A stretch of DNA of 64,000 bases from CAVVIO01 sp963748095. GTDB taxonomy: Bacteria > Bacteroidota > Bacteroidia > Bacteroidales > UBA10428. Within the stretch, counting starts at the first letter, position 1. Each line of letters begins with the position of its first letter. The notes under the pieces are model-generated. The model saw only the letters and a list, made by a program, of their open reading frames with translations, had not been told where the DNA came from and made no database searches. Of this stretch, positions 44,326 to 52,935 are shown piece after piece. A program made the translations under genes and the position numbers. Location: the NCBI GenBank assembly GCA_963748095.1, contig CAVVIO010000069.1, forward strand, positions 105,244-169,243, read 5' to 3'.

Positions 44326-46266
44326 TTATATTGCTAATTGTTTTTCAATTTCTGACTTCAAAAATACAATAAATTCATCCAATTTCATAGTTCCCAGATC
44401 ACCTTCTCCTTGTTTTCGTACAGCAATTGTTTCCGAAGTTGCTTCTTTTTCGCCTACGACAAGCAGATAAGGAATACGTTTTAACTCATTATCCCTGATC
44501 TTTTTACCTATTTTTTCATTTCTCAGATCAATCAGGGTGCGAATATCGGAATTATTTAGAAACTTTAAAACTTTTTCGGCATAATCGTGATATTTTTCGC
44601 TGATAGGTAAAATAACTGCCTGATCGGGGGTAAGCCATAACGGAAATTTACCTGCCGTGTGTTCGATAAGTACTGCTACAAATCGCTCCATTGAACCAAA
44701 AGGAGCCCTGTGGATCATTACCGGGCGATGTCGTTGATCGTCGCTGCCAATGTATTCAAGTTCAAACCGTTCCGGTAAATTATAGTCTACCTGAATGGTG
44801 CCCAGTTGCCATTTGCGGCCCAGTGCATCTTTCACTATGAAATCAAGCTTTGGTCCGTAAAAAGCTGCTTCTCCGTATTCGATAACTGTGTCAAGACCTT
44901 TTTCTTCCGTAGCTTCCATAATGGCCTTTTCGGCTTTTTCCCAGTTTTCGTCCGAACCAATATATTTTTCTTTATCATTGGGGTCGCGTAAAGAAACCTG
45001 CGTGATAAAATCTTTGAAATCGAGTGTTTTAAATATGTAAAAAATTATATCGATCACCTTTGTAAATTCTTCCTTCAACTGATCGGGACGGCAGAATATG
45101 TGTGCATCATCCTGCGTAAATCCTCTAACTCTTGTCAACCCATGTAATTCCCCGCTTTGTTCATAACGATAAACAGTTCCGAATTCTGCCAAACGAACCG
45201 GCAAGTCTTTATACGAACGCGGTTTGAATTTATAAATCTCACAATGATGCGGGCAATTCATCGGTTTCAGCAAAAACTCCTCGCCTTCGGCTGGCGTTTT
45301 AATGGGTTTAAACGAATCCTGTCCATATTTGGCATAATGACCCGAAGTAACATATAATTCCTTTTGCCCGATATGTGGTGTAATTACCTGCTCGTAACCA
45401 TATTGTTTCTGTACTTTTCTTAAGAAGTTTTCCAGTCTTTCCCTAAGCTGCGCCCCTTTTGGAAGCCATAAGGGCAAACCCTGGCCTACTTTTGCCGAGA
45501 AGGTAAAAAGTTCGAGTTCCTTGCCAATTTTACGGTGATCACGTGCTTTTGCTTCTTCCAGCATTTGCAGGTAATCATCCAGCATTTTTTGTTTCGGGAA
45601 GGTGATACCGTATATCCGTGTTAGTTGTTTGCGTTTTTCATCTCCCCGCCAGTATGCCCCGGCAACACTCAGTAATTTAATAGCTTTTATGGGAGCAGTA
45701 TCGGGCAGATGCGGCCCCCGGCAGAGATCAACAAAATTTCCTTGCTGATAGGTCGTGATACTACCGTCTTCGAGCTCATTTATGAGTTCCAGTTTGTATT
45801 CGTCCCCTTTTTCTGTGAAATATTTTGTTACATCCTTCTTGCTGATATCATGTCTTTTATATTCGTTCTTTTGTTGCGCCAGCTCACGCATTTTATCTTC
45901 AATTCTGGGAAGATCGGTATCGGTGATTACCTGACTGTCTCCCGGGTCAACATCATAATAAAAACCGTTTTCGATCGCGGGGCCTATACCGAACTTCATT
46001 CCGGGGTAAAGATTTTCAAGGGCTTCAGCCATAAGATGCGCTGAAGAATGCCAGAAAGCATGTTTCCCCTCCTGATCGTCGAATTTATGTAATTTTATAG
46101 CCGCATCGAATGTAATTGGTCGTGTAACATCCCATATTTCACCATTCACACTAACGGATACCACTTCCTTAGCCAGACTGTTACTAATGCTTCTGGCAAT
46201 TTCCAGACCTGTCACTCCCTTATGATATTCCCTGACTGAGTGGTCAGGAAATGTAATTTTTATCAT
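44326..46266 (-). CDS. thrS: Threonyl-tRNA synthetase
   Basis: A 646-residue class II synthetase charging tRNA-Thr. The ATG at 46,266 (MIKITFPDHSVREY) is chosen over a TTG at 46,296, because the TTG falls inside the putative -7 promoter box. Domain order: TGS (1-62), editing domain with HSSAHLMAEAL near 76 and DLCRGPHLP, catalytic core with QLRERLENFLRK, RPMNCPHHC-like LLKPMNCPHHCEIYK and LTRVRGFTQDDAHIFCR, then an anticodon-binding domain ending EIEKQLAI. Head of the thrS-infC-rpmI-rplT operon; 39-nt gap to infC. Confidence 0.97.
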   Translation of the reverse strand: MIKITFPDHSVREYHKGVTGLEIARSISNSLAKEVVSVSVNGEIWDVTRPITFDAAIKLHKFDDQEGKHAFWHSSAHLMAEALENLYPGMKFGIGPAIENGFYYDVDPGDSQVITDTDLPRIEDKMRELAQQKNEYKRHDISKKDVTKYFTEKGDEYKLELINELEDGSITTYQQGNFVDLCRGPHLPDTAPIKAIKLLSVAGAYWRGDEKRKQLTRIYGITFPKQKMLDDYLQMLEEAKARDHRKIGKELELFTFSAKVGQGLPLWLPKGAQLRERLENFLRKVQKQYGYEQVITPHIGQKELYVTSGHYAKYGQDSFKPIKTPAEGEEFLLKPMNCPHHCEIYKFKPRSYKDLPVRLAEFGTVYRYEQSGELHGLTRVRGFTQDDAHIFCRPDQLKEEFTKVIDIIFYIFKTLDFKDFITQVSLRDPNDKEKYIGSDENWEKAEKAIMEATEEKGLDTVIEYGEAAFYGPKLDFIVKDALGRKWQLGTIQVDYNLPERFELEYIGSDDQRHRPVMIHRAPFGSMERFVAVLIEHTAGKFPLWLTPDQAVILPISEKYHDYAEKVLKFLNNSDIRTLIDLRNEKIGKKIRDNELKRIPYLLVVGEKEATSETIAVRKQGEGDLGTMKLDEFIVFLKSEIEKQLAI

Positions 46267-46293
46267 GTATTTATTATTTTTTGGAACAATCTG

Positions 46294-46301
46294 CAAAGAT
46301 A
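46294..46301 (-). promoter_or_regulatory. Putative -7 box of the thrS operon
   Basis: TATCTTTG on the minus strand matches TAnnTTTG and lies 27 nt before the thrS ATG. No clear -33 TTTG at the right distance, so support is moderate. Confidence 0.4.
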
Positions 46302-46483
46302 AAAATTAATTTTATTCATTTTTGCTGATTCACGGATTGCTTTCAAAATTATTGGCAGGAAATAAAAGATCATATCTATTACATTTTCCTTATCAGGAGT
46401 AATTGAAAGGCGATTGTAATTAAAAATACTAAGTTGATGTAAAGTATATTAGAAATTGTTAATTTGTAAATGTATTGTAAATC

Positions 46484-48667
46484 ATGTATTTGAATAAGTT
46501 ATTTCTTTTGGCATTCCTGATATTCCCGCTTTCAGGAATATATTGTATTGAACCCGACACAACAACCCTGACACTTGAAAATATCTATAAAGAAAATTTA
46601 TTTGAACCTGAAACAGTTGAAGGATTCCGGTCAATGGAAGACGGAAAAAACTATACTGTTTTAAAAGATGGATCGTACATAATCCGGTACAAATACAGTA
46701 GCGATACAACCGGAAACATTATTTTCAACATCGGAGAACTACACAATTATATCATTGGCAGAATTGATGATTATGCTTTTAACAAACAGGAAAACAGAAT
46801 TTTATTGACTATTAATGAACATAAAATTTACAGGCATTCATACTCTGCCGATTATTTTATTTATAGTAAAATTAATAATACACTGGAACCACTTGATAGT
46901 AGTGGCGGGGAACAGTTAGCGACATTTTCACCCGACGGTAACCGGATCGCTTATGTGAAGGATAACAACATTTTCATGAAAGATCTGATCACCGGTAGAA
47001 AAACAAAGGTGACATCAGACGGGGAAAAAAACAGGATCATCAATGGAAAGCCTGATTGGGTATATGAGGAGGAATTTGAATTTACGAAAGCTTTTTTCTG
47101 GTCTCCCGACGGAAAGAAAATTGCTTTTTACCGGTTTAATGAGTCGGAAGTCAAAGAATATCAAATTCCTTTTTACTACAGTCTCTATCCCGATTGGTAC
47201 CGCTATAAATATCCTAAAGCAGGCGAAAAAAATTCCGTCATCACCATTAAAGTATATAATGTGGCCGATAACACTACTAAAGTGATGGACACTGGCAATA
47301 ATACAGATATTTATATCCCACGGATCAAGTGGACCAACGATCCGAATGAATTAAGTATTGTCCGTCTCAACAGATTACAAAATCAAATGGACATACTTTT
47401 CGCTGATGCTGTTTCGGGTAAATCCCGGTTGGTCTATTCCGAAACAAATAAATATTATCTATCGGAAAGGCCTGGCGATTACCTGATTTTTGTAAATAAT
47501 AAAAATGATTTCCTGATACAAAGTGAACAGGATGGATACAATCATTTATACCTTTTAAATAATCAGGGAAAGATACTGAACCAGGTAACGAAGGGAAATT
47601 GGGAAGTAAGTGAATTGCTGGGATACGATGCTAAAAATAAAGTAATTTACTATGCAGCATCTGAAGATTCACCACTCGAACAATATGTTTATGCCATTCA
47701 CAACGACGGAACCGGCAAACGTAAACTCACAGAAAAAAAGGGGACTCATGAAGTAGCGTTCAGTAAGGGTTATCATTATTATATTGATCAGTATTCAAAT
47801 GCAAACACGCCTCCTTTTTTTACTTTGCACAAGTCTTCAGGTAAACTAATCCGTACCCTGGAAGACAATCACCGGTTAAGAGAAAGATTATTAGCTGATC
47901 ACTTTTCCCAAAAGGAATTTTTAACTGTTCCTGCTGCAAACGGCACTAAGTTAAATGCATACATGATCAAGCCGCCCGATTTCAATCCAGCTAAAAAATA
48001 TCCTTTGTTTATATACGTTTACGGAGGCCCCGGATCACAACTGGTACAGGACCGATGGGATTCCCGGTTTGCATGGTTTCAGTTACTGGCCAGCCATGGA
48101 TATATTGTTGCCTGTGTGGATAACCGGGGAACAGGGGGGAGAGGACAGGAATTTAAAAAATGTACTTACCTGCAGTTGGGGAGAATTGAAACTGAAGATC
48201 AGATCGCTGCAGCAAAGTATCTTTCTACACTACCATATATCGATGCTGGCCGAATAGGAATTTTCGGTTGGAGTTACGGAGGTTACATGTCCTTGTTATG
48301 TTTATTGAAAGGAGCGGATGTATATAAAATGGGAATTTCAGTTGCTCCGGTTACCAACTGGAGGTTTTATGACGATATCTATACAGAACGTTATATGCGC
48401 ACTCCACAGGAGAACCCGGACGGTTACGATGCCAATTCTCCGCTTTACCTGGCAAATGAACTCAAAGGAAAGTTGTTATTAATTCATGGTATGGCCGATG
48501 ATAATGTACATCTGCAGAATTCAGCTGAAATGATCAAAAGGCTTGTGGCAGCAAATAAACAATTTGAGATGCAGTTTTATCCGGATAAAAACCACAGCAT
48601 TACCGGTGGCAATACTTCTTTCCATTTGTACAGGCGAATGACTGACTTTATTTTCAGAAATCTGTAA
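46484..48667 (+). CDS. Dipeptidyl peptidase IV-type serine peptidase (S9)
   Basis: A 727-residue exported protein with an N-terminal signal (LFLLAFLIFPLSGIYC). The beta-propeller covers about 40-470, with repeated blocks such as FSPDGNRIAYVKDNNIF and WSPDGKKIAFYRFNE. The alpha/beta-hydrolase domain has the nucleophile in FGWSYGGYMSL, the Asp in MADDNVHL and the His in KNHSITGG, a complete S9 triad; YGGPGSQLV forms the oxyanion hole. The double EE pair (YEEEFEF) that grips substrate N-termini is present. It removes X-Pro/X-Ala dipeptides from peptides outside the inner membrane. Divergent from thrS. Confidence 0.93.
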   Translation: MYLNKLFLLAFLIFPLSGIYCIEPDTTTLTLENIYKENLFEPETVEGFRSMEDGKNYTVLKDGSYIIRYKYSSDTTGNIIFNIGELHNYIIGRIDDYAFNKQENRILLTINEHKIYRHSYSADYFIYSKINNTLEPLDSSGGEQLATFSPDGNRIAYVKDNNIFMKDLITGRKTKVTSDGEKNRIINGKPDWVYEEEFEFTKAFFWSPDGKKIAFYRFNESEVKEYQIPFYYSLYPDWYRYKYPKAGEKNSVITIKVYNVADNTTKVMDTGNNTDIYIPRIKWTNDPNELSIVRLNRLQNQMDILFADAVSGKSRLVYSETNKYYLSERPGDYLIFVNNKNDFLIQSEQDGYNHLYLLNNQGKILNQVTKGNWEVSELLGYDAKNKVIYYAASEDSPLEQYVYAIHNDGTGKRKLTEKKGTHEVAFSKGYHYYIDQYSNANTPPFFTLHKSSGKLIRTLEDNHRLRERLLADHFSQKEFLTVPAANGTKLNAYMIKPPDFNPAKKYPLFIYVYGGPGSQLVQDRWDSRFAWFQLLASHGYIVACVDNRGTGGRGQEFKKCTYLQLGRIETEDQIAAAKYLSTLPYIDAGRIGIFGWSYGGYMSLLCLLKGADVYKMGISVAPVTNWRFYDDIYTERYMRTPQENPDGYDANSPLYLANELKGKLLLIHGMADDNVHLQNSAEMIKRLVAANKQFEMQFYPDKNHSITGGNTSFHLYRRMTDFIFRNL

Positions 48668-48749
48668 GAAGGGGAGCGTGTTTAAACAGTTAAAGTCTTT
48701 TTGGCATGCAATTTGTTAAAATATGTTAAAACACTTTAACTGCAAAGTC

Positions 48750-49451
48750 ATGAAAAAATTATACTTTTTAATAGCAATAGGAGCATTGGTTTTTACATCT
48801 TGCGAACGTCATCCGTATGCTGATTTTTATGCTTCCGATCGGGTAATTGAAATTAACCAGATTGTTTATTTTACAAATAACAGTACCGATGCCGATTATT
48901 TTGAATGGGATTTTGGAGACGGAACGGGATCTAACTCGTTAAATCCAAGTCACTCCTATGCGTATGAGGGAACATATACCGTTAGGTTGACAGCTTACAG
49001 AAACGGCAGCCATGCAGATGAATCCATTATGACTATTTCAGTAGTATTTCCTACTACGCTTGAAATTACCGTACTCGAATATTACGATGAATATCCGGTA
49101 AGTGATGCCAGTGTAAGATTATACCCGAGTCTTTACGACTGGGATAATGAGACCAATATGGTAGTTGAAGGGTTTACCGACGGACAGGGAGTTGTTACCT
49201 TCACCGGACTAAACCCCGTATCGTATTGTATTGATGTCTGGCACTCAAACTACGATAATTACTCCCTGAGAAATGAGGATGTGGATTTTATAAAGACACT
49301 TTCCTTGCAACGTCACCAGTTGAATACATTCATTGCTTATGTGGATTATGTGCAGCATGTTTCAACTACCAGTGGTAAGAAAGAAATGAAGATGAAGATC
49401 ATGAAGGTAAAAAGAGTATACAGCGAAAAACAACCTTTACCAAATAAATGA
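48750..49451 (+). CDS. PKD-domain lipoprotein
   Basis: A 233-residue lipoprotein; the ATG at 48,750 (MKKLYFLIAIGALVFTSC) gives a clean lipobox at Cys18, unlike the ATG nine codons earlier. Residues about 25-95 are a PKD domain with the usual YFEWDFGDGTGSNSLNP and HSYAYEGTYTVRLTA. After it comes a second beta domain with EYPVSDASVRLYP and GFTDGQGVVTFTGLNPVSY, like the carboxypeptidase-regulatory-like fold, ending in a Lys-rich tail. Such proteins are envelope or surface adhesion-type accessories; a specific role is not evident. Confidence 0.85.
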   Translation: MKKLYFLIAIGALVFTSCERHPYADFYASDRVIEINQIVYFTNNSTDADYFEWDFGDGTGSNSLNPSHSYAYEGTYTVRLTAYRNGSHADESIMTISVVFPTTLEITVLEYYDEYPVSDASVRLYPSLYDWDNETNMVVEGFTDGQGVVTFTGLNPVSYCIDVWHSNYDNYSLRNEDVDFIKTLSLQRHQLNTFIAYVDYVQHVSTTSGKKEMKMKIMKVKRVYSEKQPLPNK

Positions 49452-49489
49452 GAGTAAATAATTGGTTTACAATTAGTCTTTGATTTTGT

Positions 49490-49526
49490 AAAAACCGGGA
49501 CAAGTCATATGATCCCGGTTTTTTTT
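49490..49526 (+). terminator. Intrinsic terminator after the PKD lipoprotein gene
   Basis: AAAAACCGGGA (49,490-49,500), 12-nt loop, TCCCGGTTTTT (49,513-49,523) plus a T run. Confidence 0.88.
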
Positions 49527-49544
49527 ATTTATTGTTTTTTTTAC

Positions 49545-49573
49545 TTTGTTTTTCATATAAATTTTTAAATTTG
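49545..49573 (+). promoter_or_regulatory. Promoter of the tRNA-Leu pair
   Basis: TTTG (49,545-49,548), 17-nt spacer, TAAATTTG (49,566-49,573), both matching the Bacteroidetes consensus, 84 nt before the first tRNA. A small hairpin CCGCT-AA-AGCGG follows at 49,578-49,589, at the expected transcript 5' end. Confidence 0.65.
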
Positions 49574-49656
49574 CACTCCGCTAAAGCGGGAAGATTGAAT
49601 GATTATTTTAAATCTATTTGAGATTAAAATAAGAGGTTATTTGAATTTATAATAAT

Positions 49657-49738
49657 GCGCATGTGGTGAAATCGGTAGACACGCTGTCTTCAGGAGGCAG
49701 TGCCCTAGGGTGTGGAGGTTCGAGTCCTCTCATGCGCA
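49657..49738 (+). tRNA. tRNA-Leu (anticodon CAG)
   Basis: Class II tRNA, 82 nt. Acceptor GCGCATG pairs with CATGCGC, D-arm GGTGAAATCGGTAGACACGC, anticodon stem CTGTC/GGCAG with loop TTCAGGA (anticodon CAG), long variable arm, T-loop GTTCGAGTC. The 3' CCA is not encoded. Confidence 0.97.
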
Positions 49739-49778
49739 CAGGATGGTAAAATTTTAATTGTTTGCCATAATACTGCTT

Positions 49779-49801
49779 AAAACCTGCTACCGGCAGGTTT
49801 T
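49779..49801 (+). terminator. Hairpin between the two tRNA-Leu genes
   Basis: AAAACCTGC (49,779-49,787) and GCAGGTTTT (49,793-49,801) with a 5-nt loop. It may be a weak terminator or an RNA processing signal; the second tRNA starts five nt later. Confidence 0.45.
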
Positions 49802-49806
49802 CGTTT

Positions 49807-49892
49807 GCCCAGGTGGCGGAACTGGTAGACGCGCTAGGTTGAGGGCCTAGTGACCGTTTTAGGTCGTGCAGGTTCAAGTCCTGTCCTGGGCA
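49807..49892 (+). tRNA. tRNA-Leu (anticodon GAG)
   Basis: Class II tRNA, 86 nt. Acceptor GCCCAGG / CCTGGGC, D-arm with GGCGGAACTGGTAGACGCGC, anticodon stem CTAGG/CCTAG, loop TTGAGGG (anticodon GAG), long variable arm, T-loop GTTCAAGTC. CCA not encoded. Confidence 0.97.
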
Positions 49893-49893
49893 C

Positions 49894-49925
49894 ATAAAAC
49901 CGGATTAATTCCGGTTTTATTTTTA
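49894..49925 (+). terminator. Terminator of the tRNA-Leu pair
   Basis: ATAAAACCGGA (49,894-49,904), 5-nt loop, TCCGGTTTTAT (49,910-49,920), then T5. Confidence 0.85.
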
Positions 49926-49977
49926 AATCTTTTCAACAGACACTTCACTTTTTGGAAATATTAATTGATTGTTGAAC

Positions 49978-50643
49978 ATGTCTACAGACAGTATATTTCC
50001 TCATCCCGACCTGGCAAATGAAGAAGGTTTGCTGGCTGCAGGCGGTGATCTCACAATTCCAACTCTTCTCGATGCTTATTCACATGGAATTTTCCCCTGG
50101 TATAATGCCGGTTCACCCATATTATGGTGGTCACCCGATCCGCGACTGGTGCTTTATCCTTCCGCTTTCAGAATATCAAAAAGCTTGAAGCAAAAGATCA
50201 AACGCGAAATTTATGAGGTACGCGTTGACACCCGTTTTGATGAAGTAATCACGAAATGTGCTGCCATAAAAAGAAATGATCAGCCGGGAACCTGGATTAC
50301 CCCGGAAATGAAAGAGGCTTACAGTATATTACATAGTCATGGCTATGCCCATTCTTTTGAAACATATTTTGAAAACCAACTGGTAGGCGGACTATATGGC
50401 ATTTCCATCGGCAAAATATTTTTTGGAGAGTCGATGTTTTATACAATGACTGATGCATCAAAAGTAGCGCTGTATTATCTGGTGGAGTTGATGAAAAAAT
50501 GGGAATTTTTGTTAATAGATGCCCAGCAGTCAACGTCTCATATGATTAGTCTTGGTGCAGAAGAATTATCCCGTAGCATATTCCTTAAACAACTTAAACA
50601 GGCACTTTCTTTTCCTACTTTAACAGGAAAGTGGAAAATTTAG
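49978..50643 (+). CDS. aat: Leucyl/phenylalanyl-tRNA--protein transferase
   Basis: A 221-residue GNAT-fold enzyme that adds Leu or Phe from aminoacyl-tRNA to N-terminal Arg/Lys of proteins, marking them for ClpS/ClpAP. The ATG at 49,978 is chosen over TTG codons just before. Signatures: IFPHPDLANEEGLLAAGGDLTIPTLLDAYSHGIFPWY, ILWWSPDPRLVL, GTWITPEMKEAY, and HSFETYFENQLVGGLYGISIGKIFFGESMF. The neighbouring tRNA-Leu genes supply its substrate, though the link may be chance. Confidence 0.96.
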   Translation: MSTDSIFPHPDLANEEGLLAAGGDLTIPTLLDAYSHGIFPWYNAGSPILWWSPDPRLVLYPSAFRISKSLKQKIKREIYEVRVDTRFDEVITKCAAIKRNDQPGTWITPEMKEAYSILHSHGYAHSFETYFENQLVGGLYGISIGKIFFGESMFYTMTDASKVALYYLVELMKKWEFLLIDAQQSTSHMISLGAEELSRSIFLKQLKQALSFPTLTGKWKI

Positions 50644-50811
50644 TCGAATCCGGAAATTTAGTTTCCGGTAAGATAGTAACATTGGTTTTAATAAATAGTA
50701 CTGAACCTGACCTTATCATTATTCCATTTTTCCATCATTCCATAAAGAGGTCATGACTTCTTTACATTCTTTTTATTTCAACATTATCAATTACTTATGG
50801 AAGAGTATGCC

Positions 50812-51270
50812 TTAATACCCGATCACCCATAAGATCCGTTCTTCATCAGCACATTTTTCGGCAATTTTTATAAGGTCCTGATTGACACTTTTTAATTTTT
50901 CAAGGTAGGTAGTGTAATTATTCTCCCAGGCAGGATCCTTCTTTTTCAAAGAGGCCATAAAATCATTTCCCCAGAATTTATCCTGAATATATGAGATAAA
51001 TAATTCTTTTGAGTTCACCTGGGTCATCAACTCCAGGCTTTTGATCAATTCGTTTCTCAGGGGTATAATTTTCCTTGAATTGTATTTGGTAGGGCCAAAA
51101 TAATCATACAGCTTATTGGCACTTTCAAAACAGTTCACAAATAGATTAAAAACGTCACTGTCAAGGTATTTCGATTCCCTGTCACATCTCAGGTAATTGT
51201 CATTGTCACCTGTGATATTCATTTCCACAAAATTCAGGTTATTTGCATCGTATACTTCAATCTTCATCAT
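50812..51270 (-). CDS. Hypothetical protein (152 aa)
   Basis: A soluble, acidic-to-neutral protein without signal or membrane segment; ATG at 51,270 (a GTG is just upstream). The N-terminus looks beta (MKIEVYDANNLNFVEMNI), the rest helical with DVFNLFVNCFESANKLYDYFG and a C-terminal ADEERILWVIGY. Family not recognised. It is isolated, converging on aat and divergent from the decarboxylase, with no operon partners. Confidence 0.6.
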   Translation of the reverse strand: MMKIEVYDANNLNFVEMNITGDNDNYLRCDRESKYLDSDVFNLFVNCFESANKLYDYFGPTKYNSRKIIPLRNELIKSLELMTQVNSKELFISYIQDKFWGNDFMASLKKKDPAWENNYTTYLEKLKSVNQDLIKIAEKCADEERILWVIGY

Positions 51271-51479
51271 CACATGGGTTTGGTAGATCTTATTAAAAAT
51301 AAGAAATATTTTGAAAATGACAAAATTAATTGTTCGGAGCTTTTTTCAGGAATAAAAGCCGAATTTTTTGATAGAAGTGTGAATAATCTTTGCAAAGGGA
51401 ATATATTCATGTTTAACTTTAATTTCAATTTTTGATTATATCTTTAAGATTTATTTTAAATCGGATCAAAGCAAATAAC

Positions 51480-52913
51480 ATGGAAAATATAGATGAGTTC
51501 AAAAAATATGCTCATGAAATAGTCGACTGGATCGCCGAATATTATGAAAATATTGAGAATTATCCTGTTAAATCGAAAGTACAACCCGGTGAAATATATA
51601 ACCAACTTCCGGAGGAAGCCCCGGAGAAAGGAGAAAACATGCAGGATATTCTTACTGATTTCGATAAAATTATTATGCCCGGAATTACCCACTGGCAGAG
51701 TCCCGGTTTTCATGCATACTTTCCTGCCAATACCAGTTTTCCTTCTATATTGGGAGAAATGTTGACATCTGCACTGGCTGCACAGTGCATGAAATGGGAT
51801 ACATCACCTGCTGCTGCTGAGTTGGAAGAAAAGGTGATGAACTGGCTGAAAAAAATGCTTGGATTACCGGCCTTTTTCCAGGGAGTTATTCAGGATACTG
51901 CTTCTACTTCCACATTAACCGCTGTCTTGTCAGCGCGTGAAAAATTTTCAGATTTCAGAATTAACCGGGAAGGGATAAAACAGGAAGAAAACTTTCGGGT
52001 GTATTGTTCCACACAGGCACATTCTTCTGTTGAAAAAGCGGTGAAAATAGCCGGGATTGGCAGCGATAACCTGGTGAAGGTCGATACAGACGAAGCATTC
52101 AGGATGGATATGGGAAAATTGCGAAAAGCCATACTTAAGGATATCGATGCTGGTAAAAAACCGTTATGTGTTGTTATTGCCCTCGGTACCACCAGTTCAA
52201 CTGCTATCGATTCTCTACAGGGGGCGGCAGCTGTCTGTTCCGAGTTCAAAATATGGCTACATGTGGATGCGGCCTATGCTGGCTCTGCCCTTATATTGCC
52301 CGAGTTCAGATGGATGATTGAAGGTATTGAAAATGTCGATAGTTTTGTTTTTAATCCCCATAAATGGTTATTTACCAGTTTCGATTGTTCGGCTTATTTT
52401 GTGAAGGATAAAATGGCACTTGTCCACACTTTTCAGTTAGTGCCGGAATACCTGAAGTCACAATCGCTGGGAAAAGTAAACGACTATAGTGACTGGGGCA
52501 TTCAGTTGGGGCGACGTTTCAGGGCGCTTAAACTTTGGTTTGTACTGCGAAGTTTCGGTGTTGAGGGCCTGCAGGAAAAATTAAGGTATCACCTGAAGCT
52601 GGCTGATAAATTTGTAGAATCACTTAAAGCGGACAATCATTTCGAATTACTGGCACCTGTTACCATGAATGTGATTTGTTTCCGTTATCTGCCGGAGAAG
52701 GTTACCGGCGAACAGGAGATCAATAAGTTCAACGAGGATTTATTAAATCGTATTAACTCAGGGGGGAAAATTTACCTGACACATACAAAACTGAATGGTA
52801 AGTATGCCATTCGTATGGTGATTGCCCAAACCAATGTGCAGGAGCGTCATGTGGAAAATGCCTGGAATATCATCCTGACAAATGCCATGGAATTAGCAGG
52901 TACGGCCGTTTAA
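51480..52913 (+). CDS. PLP-dependent aromatic-L-amino-acid decarboxylase family protein
   Basis: A 477-residue group II decarboxylase. The ATG at 51,480 (MENIDEFKKYAHEIVDWIAEYY) fits family N-termini. PLP motifs: AHSSVEKA for the stacking His, VDAAYAGSALI for the ring-binding Asp, and FNPHKWLFTSFDC with the Schiff-base Lys. The HWQSPGFHAYFPANTSFPSILGEML segment forms the substrate pocket. Members decarboxylate DOPA, Tyr, Trp or Phe; the substrate cannot be read from these motifs. It precedes the AmgK-RapZ gene by 22 nt and may share its transcript. Confidence 0.92.
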   Translation: MENIDEFKKYAHEIVDWIAEYYENIENYPVKSKVQPGEIYNQLPEEAPEKGENMQDILTDFDKIIMPGITHWQSPGFHAYFPANTSFPSILGEMLTSALAAQCMKWDTSPAAAELEEKVMNWLKKMLGLPAFFQGVIQDTASTSTLTAVLSAREKFSDFRINREGIKQEENFRVYCSTQAHSSVEKAVKIAGIGSDNLVKVDTDEAFRMDMGKLRKAILKDIDAGKKPLCVVIALGTTSSTAIDSLQGAAAVCSEFKIWLHVDAAYAGSALILPEFRWMIEGIENVDSFVFNPHKWLFTSFDCSAYFVKDKMALVHTFQLVPEYLKSQSLGKVNDYSDWGIQLGRRFRALKLWFVLRSFGVEGLQEKLRYHLKLADKFVESLKADNHFELLAPVTMNVICFRYLPEKVTGEQEINKFNEDLLNRINSGGKIYLTHTKLNGKYAIRMVIAQTNVQERHVENAWNIILTNAMELAGTAV

Positions 52914-52935
52914 TTATCTATTAAAACAGGAAGCT

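Noticed and set aside
49647..49895. Minus-strand 82-aa frame reading MRGLEPPHP near its middle
   Set aside because: It is the antisense of the two tRNA-Leu genes; this is a well-known false protein in databases.
50650..50668. CCGGAAA/TTTCCGG hairpin after aat as a terminator
   Set aside because: Short stem and no proper T tract; possible but not supported enough to annotate.
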